Shown here in pieces: positions 1 through 7,417 of a stretch of DNA of 64,000 nucleotides. Below the pieces are notes generated by a model, which made no database searches, was not told where the DNA came from, and was given only the letters and a program-made list of their open reading frames with translations. Position 1 is the first letter of the stretch; the number at the start of each line of letters is the position of its first letter. The DNA is from Propionibacterium australiense (GTDB lineage: Bacteria > Actinomycetota > Actinomycetes > Propionibacteriales > Propionibacteriaceae): positions 124,001 to 188,000 of the forward strand of contig NZ_RCIV01000002.1 of NCBI RefSeq assembly GCF_003666605.1, read 5' to 3'. A program made the translations under genes and the position numbers.

Positions 1-1674
1 GGTGCCTCGGCCAATCCGACGCTGACCGGTGTCCCCACGATCTCGTCATCCGACGTGCCCTCCAAAGCCGGCGGCCCCGCCCCGACGCCGATGACCACGA
101 AGCAGATCAGGCATGTCATCGAGCGCTTCGGACAGACCGCTCAGCGCGCCCAGCGCGCCGGCTTCGACATGGTTGAGATCCATGGCGGGCACTCCTATCT
201 GCTGAACCAGTTCCTGTCCCCGCTCTACAACCACAGGACCGACGAGTACGGCGGCGGCCCGGAGAACAGGGCGCGATTCCTGGTTGAGGTGCTGCGTGAG
301 GTGCGTGCCCGCGTCGGCGAACGCTTCCCGATCTCGCTGCGGGTCAGTGCTGACGAATTGCTCGACGGGGGAAATCGCCTCGATGACACCCTTGCCCTGG
401 CCTCGTACTGCGATGAGTACGTGGACATCTGGAACGTCTCGGCAGCGGAGAACCCCACTCTTCAGTACCAGATCGACATGGCCCGACTGCCTGATGGCTG
501 GCGCTCACAGATGGCACGCGCCTTCAAGGAGAGATTCGGAAAACCAACCATCACATCGGGCAACATCCGTGACCCGCAGGTGGCCGAACGCATCCTCGAC
601 GAGGGCGATGCTGATCTCGTAGCGATCGGTCGCGGTCTCATAGCCGATCCCTGGTGGACGCGCAAGGTGCGTGAAGGACGCCCGGAGGAGATTCTGCATT
701 GCATATCATGCAATATCGGCTGCGCAGACCACCGGACCCGGCAGGGCAAGCCGATCCGCTGCACGGTCAATCCAAGCATCCTCGACAATGAGTCCTATCG
801 CGACAGGAAGGTCAGCGTACCGACGAAAGTCGTCGTGGTGGGCGGTGGCCTGGCGGGCTTGGAGGCTGCTTCGACCGCGGCCGAGGTTGGCTGCGAGGTG
901 ACACTGCTGGAGAAGAACGACCAGCTTGGCGGCATCGTCCGTCATGCCGCCAAACTGCCGGCCAAGTGGCGTATCGCGAAATACCTCGACGAAGCAGTGC
1001 TTCGTGCTCGCCGTGCAGGAGTGCACGTCCTGGCCGGACAGTCGGGGGATCCTGGCCGGGTCGTCGATGAGCATCCCGATCTCGTCGTCAATGCCACCGG
1101 GAGCCTGCCGGTGGCCCCGCCCATCCCAGGACTGCGTGAACGTCTGGACAAGTCGGGCTCGGCCGTCACGTCCATCGCCGGCTTTGCCGCACGCCTCGAC
1201 GAGGTGAGCCAGTGGAGCGGGGAACGGGTCATCGTCGCGGGCGCCGGGGCGGTGGGCCTGGACGTGGTGGAGCACCTGGTGGACCACGATGTGCAGGTGA
1301 CATTGATCGAGCAGTTGCCCGCGATCGGCAACGATCTGGACATGATCACCCGTTTGCAGATGCTCGAGGTACTGGACCGCGGCGGCGTGGACGTCAGGGT
1401 GAGCACCAGTCTGACCGAGGTCCGCGACAACGGTGTCCTGGTGCGGACTGCGGGTTCTCCGCCCGAGCTCATCGCCATGGTGCACGGCGTGATCTGTCTC
1501 GGGATGCGGCCGGTGACCTCCGGGTTGGCGGAGCTGATCGAACGCTGTACCGGCGAGGGGATCGCCGTGATGAACATTGGGGATTCGGTGCGCCCGCGTA
1601 AAATCATCGATGCGGTGCGCGAGGGTCGTGCTGTGCTGAGGATGCTTGACGAACTCGGCAGGCGAGCCGCGTGA
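1..1674 (+). CDS. Old Yellow Enzyme-family enoate reductase (FadH/2-enoate reductase type), 5' partial
   Basis: The frame is open from the first base, so the start and the beginning of the FMN barrel lie outside the window; 557 residues remain. In order: the second half of the FMN TIM barrel (motif FDMVEIHGGH near base 165, then QFLSP and DEYGG), an iron-sulfur motif C-x2-C-N-x-G-C with a fourth Cys in CTVNP (bases about 700-770), an FAD Rossmann motif VVGGGLAGLEAA (about 835) and an NAD(P)-binding motif VAGAGAVGLD (about 1235). This is the architecture of 2,4-dienoyl-CoA reductase and clostridial 2-enoate reductase, which reduce an activated C=C bond using NAD(P)H through FAD, one [4Fe-4S] cluster and FMN. 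The gene sits 62 bases before aroKB and probably shares its transcript. A role in reducing an unsaturated ring acid or its CoA ester is inferred from neighbours; the substrate cannot be read from sequence. Confidence 0.9.
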   Translation, partial: GASANPTLTGVPTISSSDVPSKAGGPAPTPMTTKQIRHVIERFGQTAQRAQRAGFDMVEIHGGHSYLLNQFLSPLYNHRTDEYGGGPENRARFLVEVLREVRARVGERFPISLRVSADELLDGGNRLDDTLALASYCDEYVDIWNVSAAENPTLQYQIDMARLPDGWRSQMARAFKERFGKPTITSGNIRDPQVAERILDEGDADLVAIGRGLIADPWWTRKVREGRPEEILHCISCNIGCADHRTRQGKPIRCTVNPSILDNESYRDRKVSVPTKVVVVGGGLAGLEAASTAAEVGCEVTLLEKNDQLGGIVRHAAKLPAKWRIAKYLDEAVLRARRAGVHVLAGQSGDPGRVVDEHPDLVVNATGSLPVAPPIPGLRERLDKSGSAVTSIAGFAARLDEVSQWSGERVIVAGAGAVGLDVVEHLVDHDVQVTLIEQLPAIGNDLDMITRLQMLEVLDRGGVDVRVSTSLTEVRDNGVLVRTAGSPPELIAMVHGVICLGMRPVTSGLAELIERCTGEGIAVMNIGDSVRPRKIIDAVREGRAVLRMLDELGRRAA

Positions 1675-1736
1675 GGCAGACGAGATGACCCTTCTTGAGC
1701 TTCGCCGAAGACGCAGCAGAAGAAAGAACGACGATC

Positions 1737-3422
1737 ATGGCTGATGACACGCAGCCCCCGGTACAGGACTGCGGGGACCACAGCGAGCACCATCCCGCCG
1801 TGGTGCTCGTCGGCCCGCCAGGGGCCGGCAAGACCACGGTGGGCAAGCTCATCGCCCGCGCGCTGGAACTGCCCTTCCTCGACACGGACGACGAGGTGGA
1901 GCGAGTCGCCGGCATGCCGATCCCCGAGATGTTCCTCACCCAGGGAGAGCCGGCCTTCCGTGCACTTGAGCACGAGACGGTGTTGCGGGTGCTGCGCGAG
2001 TTCGATGGCATCGTTGCGTTGGGGGGCGGTGCCGTCTTGCACCCTGGTACGCAGGAGGCCCTGCGCCAGCACATGACGGTTTTCCTCGACGTCGACGTCA
2101 CGCAGGCATTGCCACGTGTTGGGCTCTCTGGGGTCCGCCCGCTGCTGATGGGCGATCCGGTGACGAAGTTCAACGAGCTCATGGCGCAGCGCCGGGCCAT
2201 CTACGAGAGCGTCTCACAGATCCGGCTGAACACCACCGGCCGACGCCCGCAGGACTCCGGCGAGGACATCCTGCTGGCGCTCATCAATGCGGGCACGGTC
2301 AACCTGCCGCCGGGCATCGTGCGGCGCACCGCATCGCGGCACGCGCCGGCGAGTGTGGTGACCGTGACCGGTCAGGACGGGTACGACATCCGTGTCGGTT
2401 GGGGGCTGCTGCCTGAGATCACCGAACTCATACCGGCCGGCGCCGAGCGGGTGCTGGTGGCTCACGAGGCCGTCGGCGCTCAGACCGCCGCCAAGCTGAC
2501 GCAGTGCTTGGAGGATGCGGGTCGACAGGTCGTGCGCCACGAGTTGCCCGAGCTCCGGGAGTCGAAGAACCTGGAGGTCGTCGCCCGGATCTGGGATCTG
2601 CTGGCCGAACATCATTTCGGTCGGCAGGATGCGATCGTTGCCGTTGGAGGTGCCGAGACGACCTATCTGCTCGGATTCGTAGGGGCTACCTGGCTGCGAG
2701 GCGTGCCAGTGGTGAACGTCCCCACGAGCCTACTCGCCATGGTGGACGCATCTGTCGGCGGCAAGGCAGCCCTGGATCTGCCTCGCGGCCGTGACCTGGT
2801 GGGCGCCTTCCACCCTCCGCATGGAGTGATGTGCGACCTGGGCTTGCTGGAGAGCCTGCCAGTCGAGCAACTGCGTTCTGGTCTGGCTGAGATCATCAAA
2901 GCGGGTTTCCTGGGGGACGAGCGGATTCTGCGGTTGATCGAGGCCAATGCCGGTGCTGATGCCCTGGACATCCAGTCTCCTGTCTTCCGTGAGCTCATGG
3001 AGCGCGCCCTGGCGGTCAAGGCACGGATCGTGGCCGAGGATCTGAGGGAGATAGGGCTGCGTGAGGTGCTCAACTACGGGCACACCCTGGGTCATGCCAT
3101 CGAGAACTGTGGGGGTCCTGATGTGCGGCATGGCGATGCCGTAGCGATCGGCATGGTCTTTGCGGCCGAGCTCTCCCATCGAATGGGCAGACTCGATGTC
3201 GAGGTGCTGACTCGTCATCGCGCCGTGCTGCGGATGGTCGGTCTGCCGACCTGCTGTTCCTCGGCGAGCTGGGCGGAACTGTCGCAGGCGATGTCCTGGG
3301 ACAAGAAGGTCCGCAATGGTGAGCTGCGTTTCGTGATCTTGGAGGACATCGAGAAGTGCGCCATCGCTCGGAACCCCGACGAGCGGTTGCTACAACAGTC
3401 CTGGGCGGCCCTCCAGAGCTGA
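1737..3422 (+). CDS. aroKB: Bifunctional shikimate kinase / 3-dehydroquinate synthase (fused AroK-AroB)
   Basis: A 561-residue fusion. Residues about 20-185 are shikimate kinase: Walker A GPPGAGKTT, shikimate-binding Asp in FLDTDDE, Arg in PAFRALE, the GGGAV loop and lid Arg in VRPLL. Residues about 200-555 are 3-dehydroquinate synthase: DASVGGKAA, the zinc ligand Glu in LAEIIKAGF and zinc-ligand His in NYGHTLGHAIE and RHGDAVAIG. Both halves look catalytically complete. The kinase phosphorylates shikimate; the synthase makes 3-dehydroquinate from DAHP. ATG 1737 is preferred over TTG 1695 because an AGAAGAAAG stretch lies just upstream and the family domain begins soon after. It lies between an enoate reductase and an MFS/aroD pair rather than beside other aro genes, so it may serve biosynthesis from a catabolic-looking locus. 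Confidence 0.93.
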   Translation: MADDTQPPVQDCGDHSEHHPAVVLVGPPGAGKTTVGKLIARALELPFLDTDDEVERVAGMPIPEMFLTQGEPAFRALEHETVLRVLREFDGIVALGGGAVLHPGTQEALRQHMTVFLDVDVTQALPRVGLSGVRPLLMGDPVTKFNELMAQRRAIYESVSQIRLNTTGRRPQDSGEDILLALINAGTVNLPPGIVRRTASRHAPASVVTVTGQDGYDIRVGWGLLPEITELIPAGAERVLVAHEAVGAQTAAKLTQCLEDAGRQVVRHELPELRESKNLEVVARIWDLLAEHHFGRQDAIVAVGGAETTYLLGFVGATWLRGVPVVNVPTSLLAMVDASVGGKAALDLPRGRDLVGAFHPPHGVMCDLGLLESLPVEQLRSGLAEIIKAGFLGDERILRLIEANAGADALDIQSPVFRELMERALAVKARIVAEDLREIGLREVLNYGHTLGHAIENCGGPDVRHGDAVAIGMVFAAELSHRMGRLDVEVLTRHRAVLRMVGLPTCCSSASWAELSQAMSWDKKVRNGELRFVILEDIEKCAIARNPDERLLQQSWAALQS

Positions 3423-4201
3423 GCACGTGGCTGCTTCGCGCCGGCAATCAGGGCGCACAGGCAAGCCCAGCACGAAGAAGCTCTGGAGCGGCTCTGGTGA
3501 GAAGCCTGCTCGGTGTGGAAGCGGGGCGTCGGTTCTGGCGTTGTCCGAAGAAGTGTCTCGGTCCGCAGGGCTTTTCCGCGGCGCATCGATCGGGCTGGTA
3601 TGTCGAATATGAGTTCCCCGAGGCCCATGGCGCGAGGGGAGCAGTCCGTGTAAAGTAACTAACAAGTTAGTTCACAGCATGGCAGTCGTTCATCGAGTGA
3701 CTCTCTCGGCAATGACGCGAGAGGTCGCCAGGGCGGCTGACGCGATGCGAGCTCTTAGCTGCGTTGCCGGGAACGGCCTGGCATGAAGCGGAGTGAGGCG
3801 TGGGGCACGACACATTCGCCCTATCGTTTCGCCGGGCAGAATGCCGGTCGTCATCGGCTGCGTACATCATGAAAGGCGTTCGCCGGAGACGCTGTGCTTC
3901 TTCGGTCGTGATCCCAGGAGGGCACACAGCTATGATCGTCAATCGCTGGAAGATCCTGATCATCCCCGGCGAGCCTGCGATGTGCCCGCCGCGCGGCTGG
4001 GAGCAAGCTGGTCGGCTGTGCACGGAGATCACTCACGACCTACCGAGGGGTTTCATACCCGCGCCCGGTGCGGTTGCGTCAGTCCCGGAACGTCAGTGAG
4101 TCCTGCGTGCAGGCGCACCGGCCCGTGAACCAACTCATCCCTCCCACCCGACGTGTACCCCTTGTGGGGCATGCGTGGTCGTTCATCAGAAAGGAGCTCT
4201 C
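3423..4201. other. 779-bp intergenic region with no supported gene
   Basis: Short open frames occur on both strands, but none has a recognisable domain combined with a credible ribosome binding site. The stretch separates aroKB from the MFS/aroD/response-regulator operon and must hold the promoter of that operon. The only clear structure is the inverted repeat at 3657-3672. The rest looks like non-coding DNA or decayed sequence. Confidence 0.55.
3657..3672. promoter_or_regulatory. Operator-like inverted repeat upstream of the MFS-aroD operon
   Basis: Perfect 7-bp arms AACTAAC and GTTAGTT are separated by AA, in a locally AT-rich spot inside GC-rich DNA. The size and symmetry fit a dimeric repressor of the TetR or similar HTH type. 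It lies about 530 bases before the MFS start, so it could control that operon or an unseen transcript. No cognate regulator is proven; the TetR gene at 11992-12678 is the nearest candidate. Confidence 0.45.
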
Positions 4202-5536
4202 GTGGCCACAAAAGTTCAGAACATGGGAGCTGTGCTCACCCTTTACTTCGCCTACTTCGTGTATGCCATGGGTCTCATCGCAGCAAGTCAGCTGGCCGGC
4301 TCGCCGAGCGATGGCTGGGGCCTGTCCGTGGCTTGGGGGGTCGAGACCAAAGATGTGATCTCGGCTCTGTCGGTGATGGCGATCGGCAAATTCATCAGCT
4401 ATCCCTTCGCGGGATTCCTGGCGGACCGGTTCGGTCGTCGCAAGATCGTGCTGGTAGGTATCGCACTCAACGTGATCTTCTTCCTCCTGCTGCCGATCTC
4501 CCCGAACCGCACTATCGGTATGCTGTTGGCTGCGGTTTTCGGTATCGGTAACTCTTTCTTGGACGCCGGGACCTACCCGACGCTCATGGAATCAAACCCC
4601 TCGAATGCTGGCACGATGAACATCTTGATCAAGATCTTCATCTCAGCGGGACAATTCGTCATGCCCTTGCTCATCACGATGGTTGGTACCCAGAACTGGC
4701 GAATCGTGCCGATCGCAGGGGGTATCTACATGGTGGTGATGGGGGTCTTGGCCTGCATCGTGTCCTTCCCCGATTACAAGAAGATCGCGGCTGAGCAGTT
4801 GGCGGCCCAGAACGCCGCCGAGCAGGCTGCCGGCACCAAGAATGGATCGACGAGGGCCCGTGCGCGCTTCGCGGTAGAGGGCAGCGCCTGCCTCATCTTC
4901 ATCTTCTGCACCAACGGGATCGTTTACCTGGCGAATCAGGCCCTTCCCCAGATTGGTGCCAACACCGCTCATCTGACCGAGGCTCAGGGTCGCACCCTGA
5001 CACAATTCTTCACAATCGGTTCGGTCGTTGCAGTGCTGCTCACTGCCATGATCTCCTCGCGTGGTGTCAAGTCCATCAACTTCGTGCCCGTTTACGCCGC
5101 TTGTGGCCTGGTGTCGGTGGTACTGCTCAACATCGGGTTCATGCACTCTCTCGCAGGTATGAGGATCACCGCTTTCCTCATCGGCTACTTCGTCTCAGGT
5201 GGCATCATGCAGCTCGTGCTCACCGCGATGTCGGACTTCTTCCCGAAATCCAAGGGTCAGATCGTGAGCTGGTACTGGATGGCTGGCGCAGTCGGTGGAT
5301 TCGTACTGCCCTACGCAGTTGGCGCCATTGTGCCGAGTACGGCAGGTGTCTCGGATGAGGAGGCCGTACACCTACTGACCACCGGCTACACCAACGTCGT
5401 GTGGCTCGCAGTAGCCTTCAGCGTACTTGCTTTCGTGACCGCGGCCTTCGTCTTCCTGCGGCACCGATCTATTTTCCGGACGATCCGGTCAATACCCGAG
5501 GCAGAAGGTCTCAGTAGTTCTGGAGAGGATAGCTGA
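4202..5536 (+). CDS. MFS transporter, probable hydroaromatic acid (shikimate/quinate-like) carrier
   Basis: 444 residues, about 12 hydrophobic segments, with the MFS loop motif AGFLADRFGRRK between TM2 and TM3 (residues about 75-90). The start is GTG 4202, seven bases after a clear AAAGGAG; the longer upstream reading lacks such a site. It ends two bases before aroD, so the two are translationally linked. In E. coli the MFS genes ydiM and ydiN lie beside ydiB and aroD, and this protein has the same position relative to a type I dehydroquinate dehydratase. Uptake of quinate, shikimate or dehydroshikimate is inferred from that context, not from substrate-binding residues. Confidence 0.85.
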   Translation: MATKVQNMGAVLTLYFAYFVYAMGLIAASQLAGSPSDGWGLSVAWGVETKDVISALSVMAIGKFISYPFAGFLADRFGRRKIVLVGIALNVIFFLLLPISPNRTIGMLLAAVFGIGNSFLDAGTYPTLMESNPSNAGTMNILIKIFISAGQFVMPLLITMVGTQNWRIVPIAGGIYMVVMGVLACIVSFPDYKKIAAEQLAAQNAAEQAAGTKNGSTRARARFAVEGSACLIFIFCTNGIVYLANQALPQIGANTAHLTEAQGRTLTQFFTIGSVVAVLLTAMISSRGVKSINFVPVYAACGLVSVVLLNIGFMHSLAGMRITAFLIGYFVSGGIMQLVLTAMSDFFPKSKGQIVSWYWMAGAVGGFVLPYAVGAIVPSTAGVSDEEAVHLLTTGYTNVVWLAVAFSVLAFVTAAFVFLRHRSIFRTIRSIPEAEGLSSSGEDS

Positions 5537-5538
5537 CG

Positions 5539-6336
5539 ATGACTGTGCAGACGGTACGCGTGGGAAACGTGGTGCTGGGGGAGGGCCGGCCCAAGGTGAT
5601 CGTACCGATCACCGGGGCGACGGCCGACGAGATCTTGGCTGCTGCGAGTACCGCAATATCCCACGAGATAGACATCTTGGAGTGGCGGATCGACTTCTTC
5701 GAAGGGGCACTCGACAGCGGTGCAGTCACCTCACTCGCAGGCCAACTGGCTGCCCGCTTGAACGGTCGGCCGGTACTGGCGACGTTCCGGACGGCAGATG
5801 AAGGCGGTGAGAAGCGGATCGGCGTCCAGGACTATGTCGACCTCAACTTGGCCTTGATTGCGTCCGGGCAGGTCAATGCCGTGGACGTCGAGTTCTTCCG
5901 TGGCTCAGACGCGGTGCATACCATCATTGCTGCCGCTCATGCGCAGGAGATGGCAGTGATCGCATCCAACCACGATTTTGATGCGACGCCACCGGTGGGG
6001 GAGATTGTGTCCCGGCTGAGAGCGATGCAGGACATGGGGGCCGACGTTGCGAAGCTGGCATGTACTCCGCATGATGTCGGTGATCTGCTCACTTTGCTGT
6101 CAGCGACGTGGCAGATGTCGGTGCGGTATGCCGATCATCCAATCATCACCATGTCGATGGGGCGGTTGGGAATGCTCTCGCGCATGACCGGTGCCTTCTT
6201 CGGTTCGGCGGCCACCTTCGGCATGGTCGGGCGCGCCTCGGCGCCGGGACAGATTCCCGTTGAGGATCTCAACCGGATTCTCAAGCTCATCGGTGAATGG
6301 GCTCCTACGGGCTGCTGCTTCAGGGGCTGCTGCTGA
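5539..6336 (+). CDS. aroD: Type I 3-dehydroquinate dehydratase
   Basis: 265 residues with the full type I (Schiff-base) signature: EWRIDFF (Glu48, Arg50), TFRTADEGG (Arg84), catalytic His145 in ASNHDFDAT and Schiff-base Lys172 in DVAKLACTP. It interconverts 3-dehydroquinate and 3-dehydroshikimate. Type I enzymes are usual in enteric bacteria and in quinate/shikimate utilisation, while actinobacteria generally use the unrelated type II enzyme for biosynthesis, so its presence with a carrier suggests a dedicated hydroaromatic pathway. The last residues, GCCFRGCC, are odd for the family and are encoded by a 15-base repeat that also forms a hairpin. Confidence 0.95.
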   Translation: MTVQTVRVGNVVLGEGRPKVIVPITGATADEILAAASTAISHEIDILEWRIDFFEGALDSGAVTSLAGQLAARLNGRPVLATFRTADEGGEKRIGVQDYVDLNLALIASGQVNAVDVEFFRGSDAVHTIIAAAHAQEMAVIASNHDFDATPPVGEIVSRLRAMQDMGADVAKLACTPHDVGDLLTLLSATWQMSVRYADHPIITMSMGRLGMLSRMTGAFFGSAATFGMVGRASAPGQIPVEDLNRILKLIGEWAPTGCCFRGCC

Positions 6337-6347
6337 GCCAGCAGCCC
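6309..6347 (+). promoter_or_regulatory. Repeat/hairpin spanning the aroD stop codon
   Basis: GGGCTGCTGCT occurs at 6309-6319 and again at 6324-6334, and is followed by CAGCAGCCC at 6339-6347. The second copy forms a perfect 9-bp stem (6324-6332 with 6339-6347) whose loop contains the aroD TGA. The first copy could pair with the same arm, giving two mutually exclusive hairpins. There is no U-run downstream, so this is more likely an RNA stability or attenuation element setting response-regulator output than a simple terminator. Function is inference. Confidence 0.5.
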
Positions 6348-6386
6348 GAGGGGATTCTTCGTAAAAGAAAAGGAAGTTCTGGGCCA

Positions 6387-7034
6387 ATGGTTGTGCAACG
6401 CCAAGATCAGCAGCTAATTCGTGTCATGGTGGTCGATGAGCATGAAATCATCAGGCGAGGTGTCGATGCCATTCTTTCGGACTCGCTCGGCGTCAGCTTC
6501 GTCGGTGAGGCGCGTAGTGTCGCAGGGGCAGTGCGCTTGGCGCCTTGCTTGGCGCCGCAGATCATCTTGGTTGCGTTGCGGCTGCCTGACGGAACGGGCC
6601 TCGACCTCATCGCACAATTGCGTGATGTGCTTCCTGGTGTGCACTTCATCGTGCTCACCTCGGTGAACGATGATGAGGCGAAACGCGAGGCCTTGATGGG
6701 CGGGGCCAGTGCGTATCTTCACAAGTCCCTGCGGGCCGTCGAAATGGTTTCTGTGATCAAGGGCGTTGCCGCTGGGCGGGCCGTGGCTGGGCAGAAGCTC
6801 CCGGCCCGTAGTGGAAGCACGGATCTCACGGCGAATCTTACGCCAACGGAACGGCGCATTCTGGAGTCCATAGGCGAGGGCCTGAGCAACCGTGAGATCG
6901 GCGCGCGGATGGGGATAGCCGAGAAAACGGTGAAGAATCACATCACGTCGTTGCTGGCGAAGATGGGCCTGCGGCGACGCACTCAGGCGGCAACCTGGAT
7001 CGCCACGCGACACGCACTGTCGTGGCGGAGGTGA
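6387..7034 (+). CDS. NarL/LuxR-type response regulator lacking the phospho-acceptor Asp
   Basis: 215 residues. The N-terminal receiver fold has the acidic pair D17-E18 (VMVVDEHE), Thr91 (IVLTSV) and Lys113 (YLHKSL), but the phospho-acceptor position reads LVALRLPDG with Ala63 where the family has Asp (as in LDVRLPDG of DevR). The C-terminal LuxR helix-turn-helix (residues about 150-205; LTPTERRIL, GLSNREIGARMGIAEKTVKNHI) is intact. ATG 6387 follows AAAAGGAAG; an upstream start would overlap aroD. It probably binds DNA as a pseudo-receiver regulator independent of phosphorylation, and no histidine kinase gene is in the window. Position suggests control of aroD or the divergent fixABCX genes. 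Confidence 0.9.
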   Translation: MVVQRQDQQLIRVMVVDEHEIIRRGVDAILSDSLGVSFVGEARSVAGAVRLAPCLAPQIILVALRLPDGTGLDLIAQLRDVLPGVHFIVLTSVNDDEAKREALMGGASAYLHKSLRAVEMVSVIKGVAAGRAVAGQKLPARSGSTDLTANLTPTERRILESIGEGLSNREIGARMGIAEKTVKNHITSLLAKMGLRRRTQAATWIATRHALSWRR

Positions 7035-7047
7035 AAGGGGGAAGAAA

Positions 7048-7091
7048 GCACCGTGCCGGTGTCGGGATGATCCATGACACCGGCACGGTGC
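7048..7091. terminator. Bidirectional terminator between the response regulator and fixX
   Basis: A perfect 16-bp stem (7048-7063 with 7076-7091) around a 12-base loop lies between two convergent genes, 13 bases after the regulator stop and 25 bases before the fixX stop. Stem length and placement make it a strong hairpin terminator usable from both sides, although neither side has a long U-run. Confidence 0.85.
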
Positions 7092-7116
7092 TGATCAGAG
7101 GGTGTCTCGGAGGCGA

Positions 7117-7404
7117 TCAACCTTCGCGGAACTCCACACCGAAACCACCGCGCGGATAGTGCCAGTCGAGCGCACCCCCTGGCATGATGGCCAGGCATGT
7201 GCCGCACTCCAGGCACGCTGCGTACTCGGCTGAGATGGTTCCGTCGGCTTCTTCGGTGTAAACGTGCGCCGGGCAGATGTCAATCAACAGTTTCCCGGTG
7301 CCAGTGGCCCGCACGATCCTTTGGTTGATCTCAATGTGGCTGAATTCTTCATCGGTCTGGTAATTGTTCCTCGCCAAGCGTTCGGCGACTGTGCCCGTGA
7401 TCAT
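7117..7404 (-). CDS. fixX: Ferredoxin-like protein FixX
   Basis: 95 residues. It has the FixX pattern: a Cys-Pro in DICPAHVY, then CLECGTC, together giving the four ligands of one [4Fe-4S] cluster, and the conserved end YPRGGFGVEFREG. E. coli FixX and YdiT share this layout. The start at 7404 is preceded by GAGGAGAAAG at good spacing; the upstream in-frame Met at 7446 would overlap fixC. It is the last gene of the minus-strand fixABCX operon and accepts or delivers electrons with FixC. Confidence 0.95.
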   Translation of the reverse strand: MITGTVAERLARNNYQTDEEFSHIEINQRIVRATGTGKLLIDICPAHVYTEEADGTISAEYAACLECGTCLAIMPGGALDWHYPRGGFGVEFREG

Positions 7405-7417
7405 TGCTGCTTTCTCC

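Noticed and set aside
3667-4032. 121-codon minus-strand frame (and overlapping plus-strand frames) in the 3.4-4.2 kb gap
   Set aside because: No family resemblance, no good ribosome site, and overlapping alternatives in other frames.
7117-7404. Apparent missing fourth Cys after CLECGTC in FixX
   Set aside because: E. coli FixX has the same layout; the fourth ligand is the earlier Cys-Pro, which is present here.
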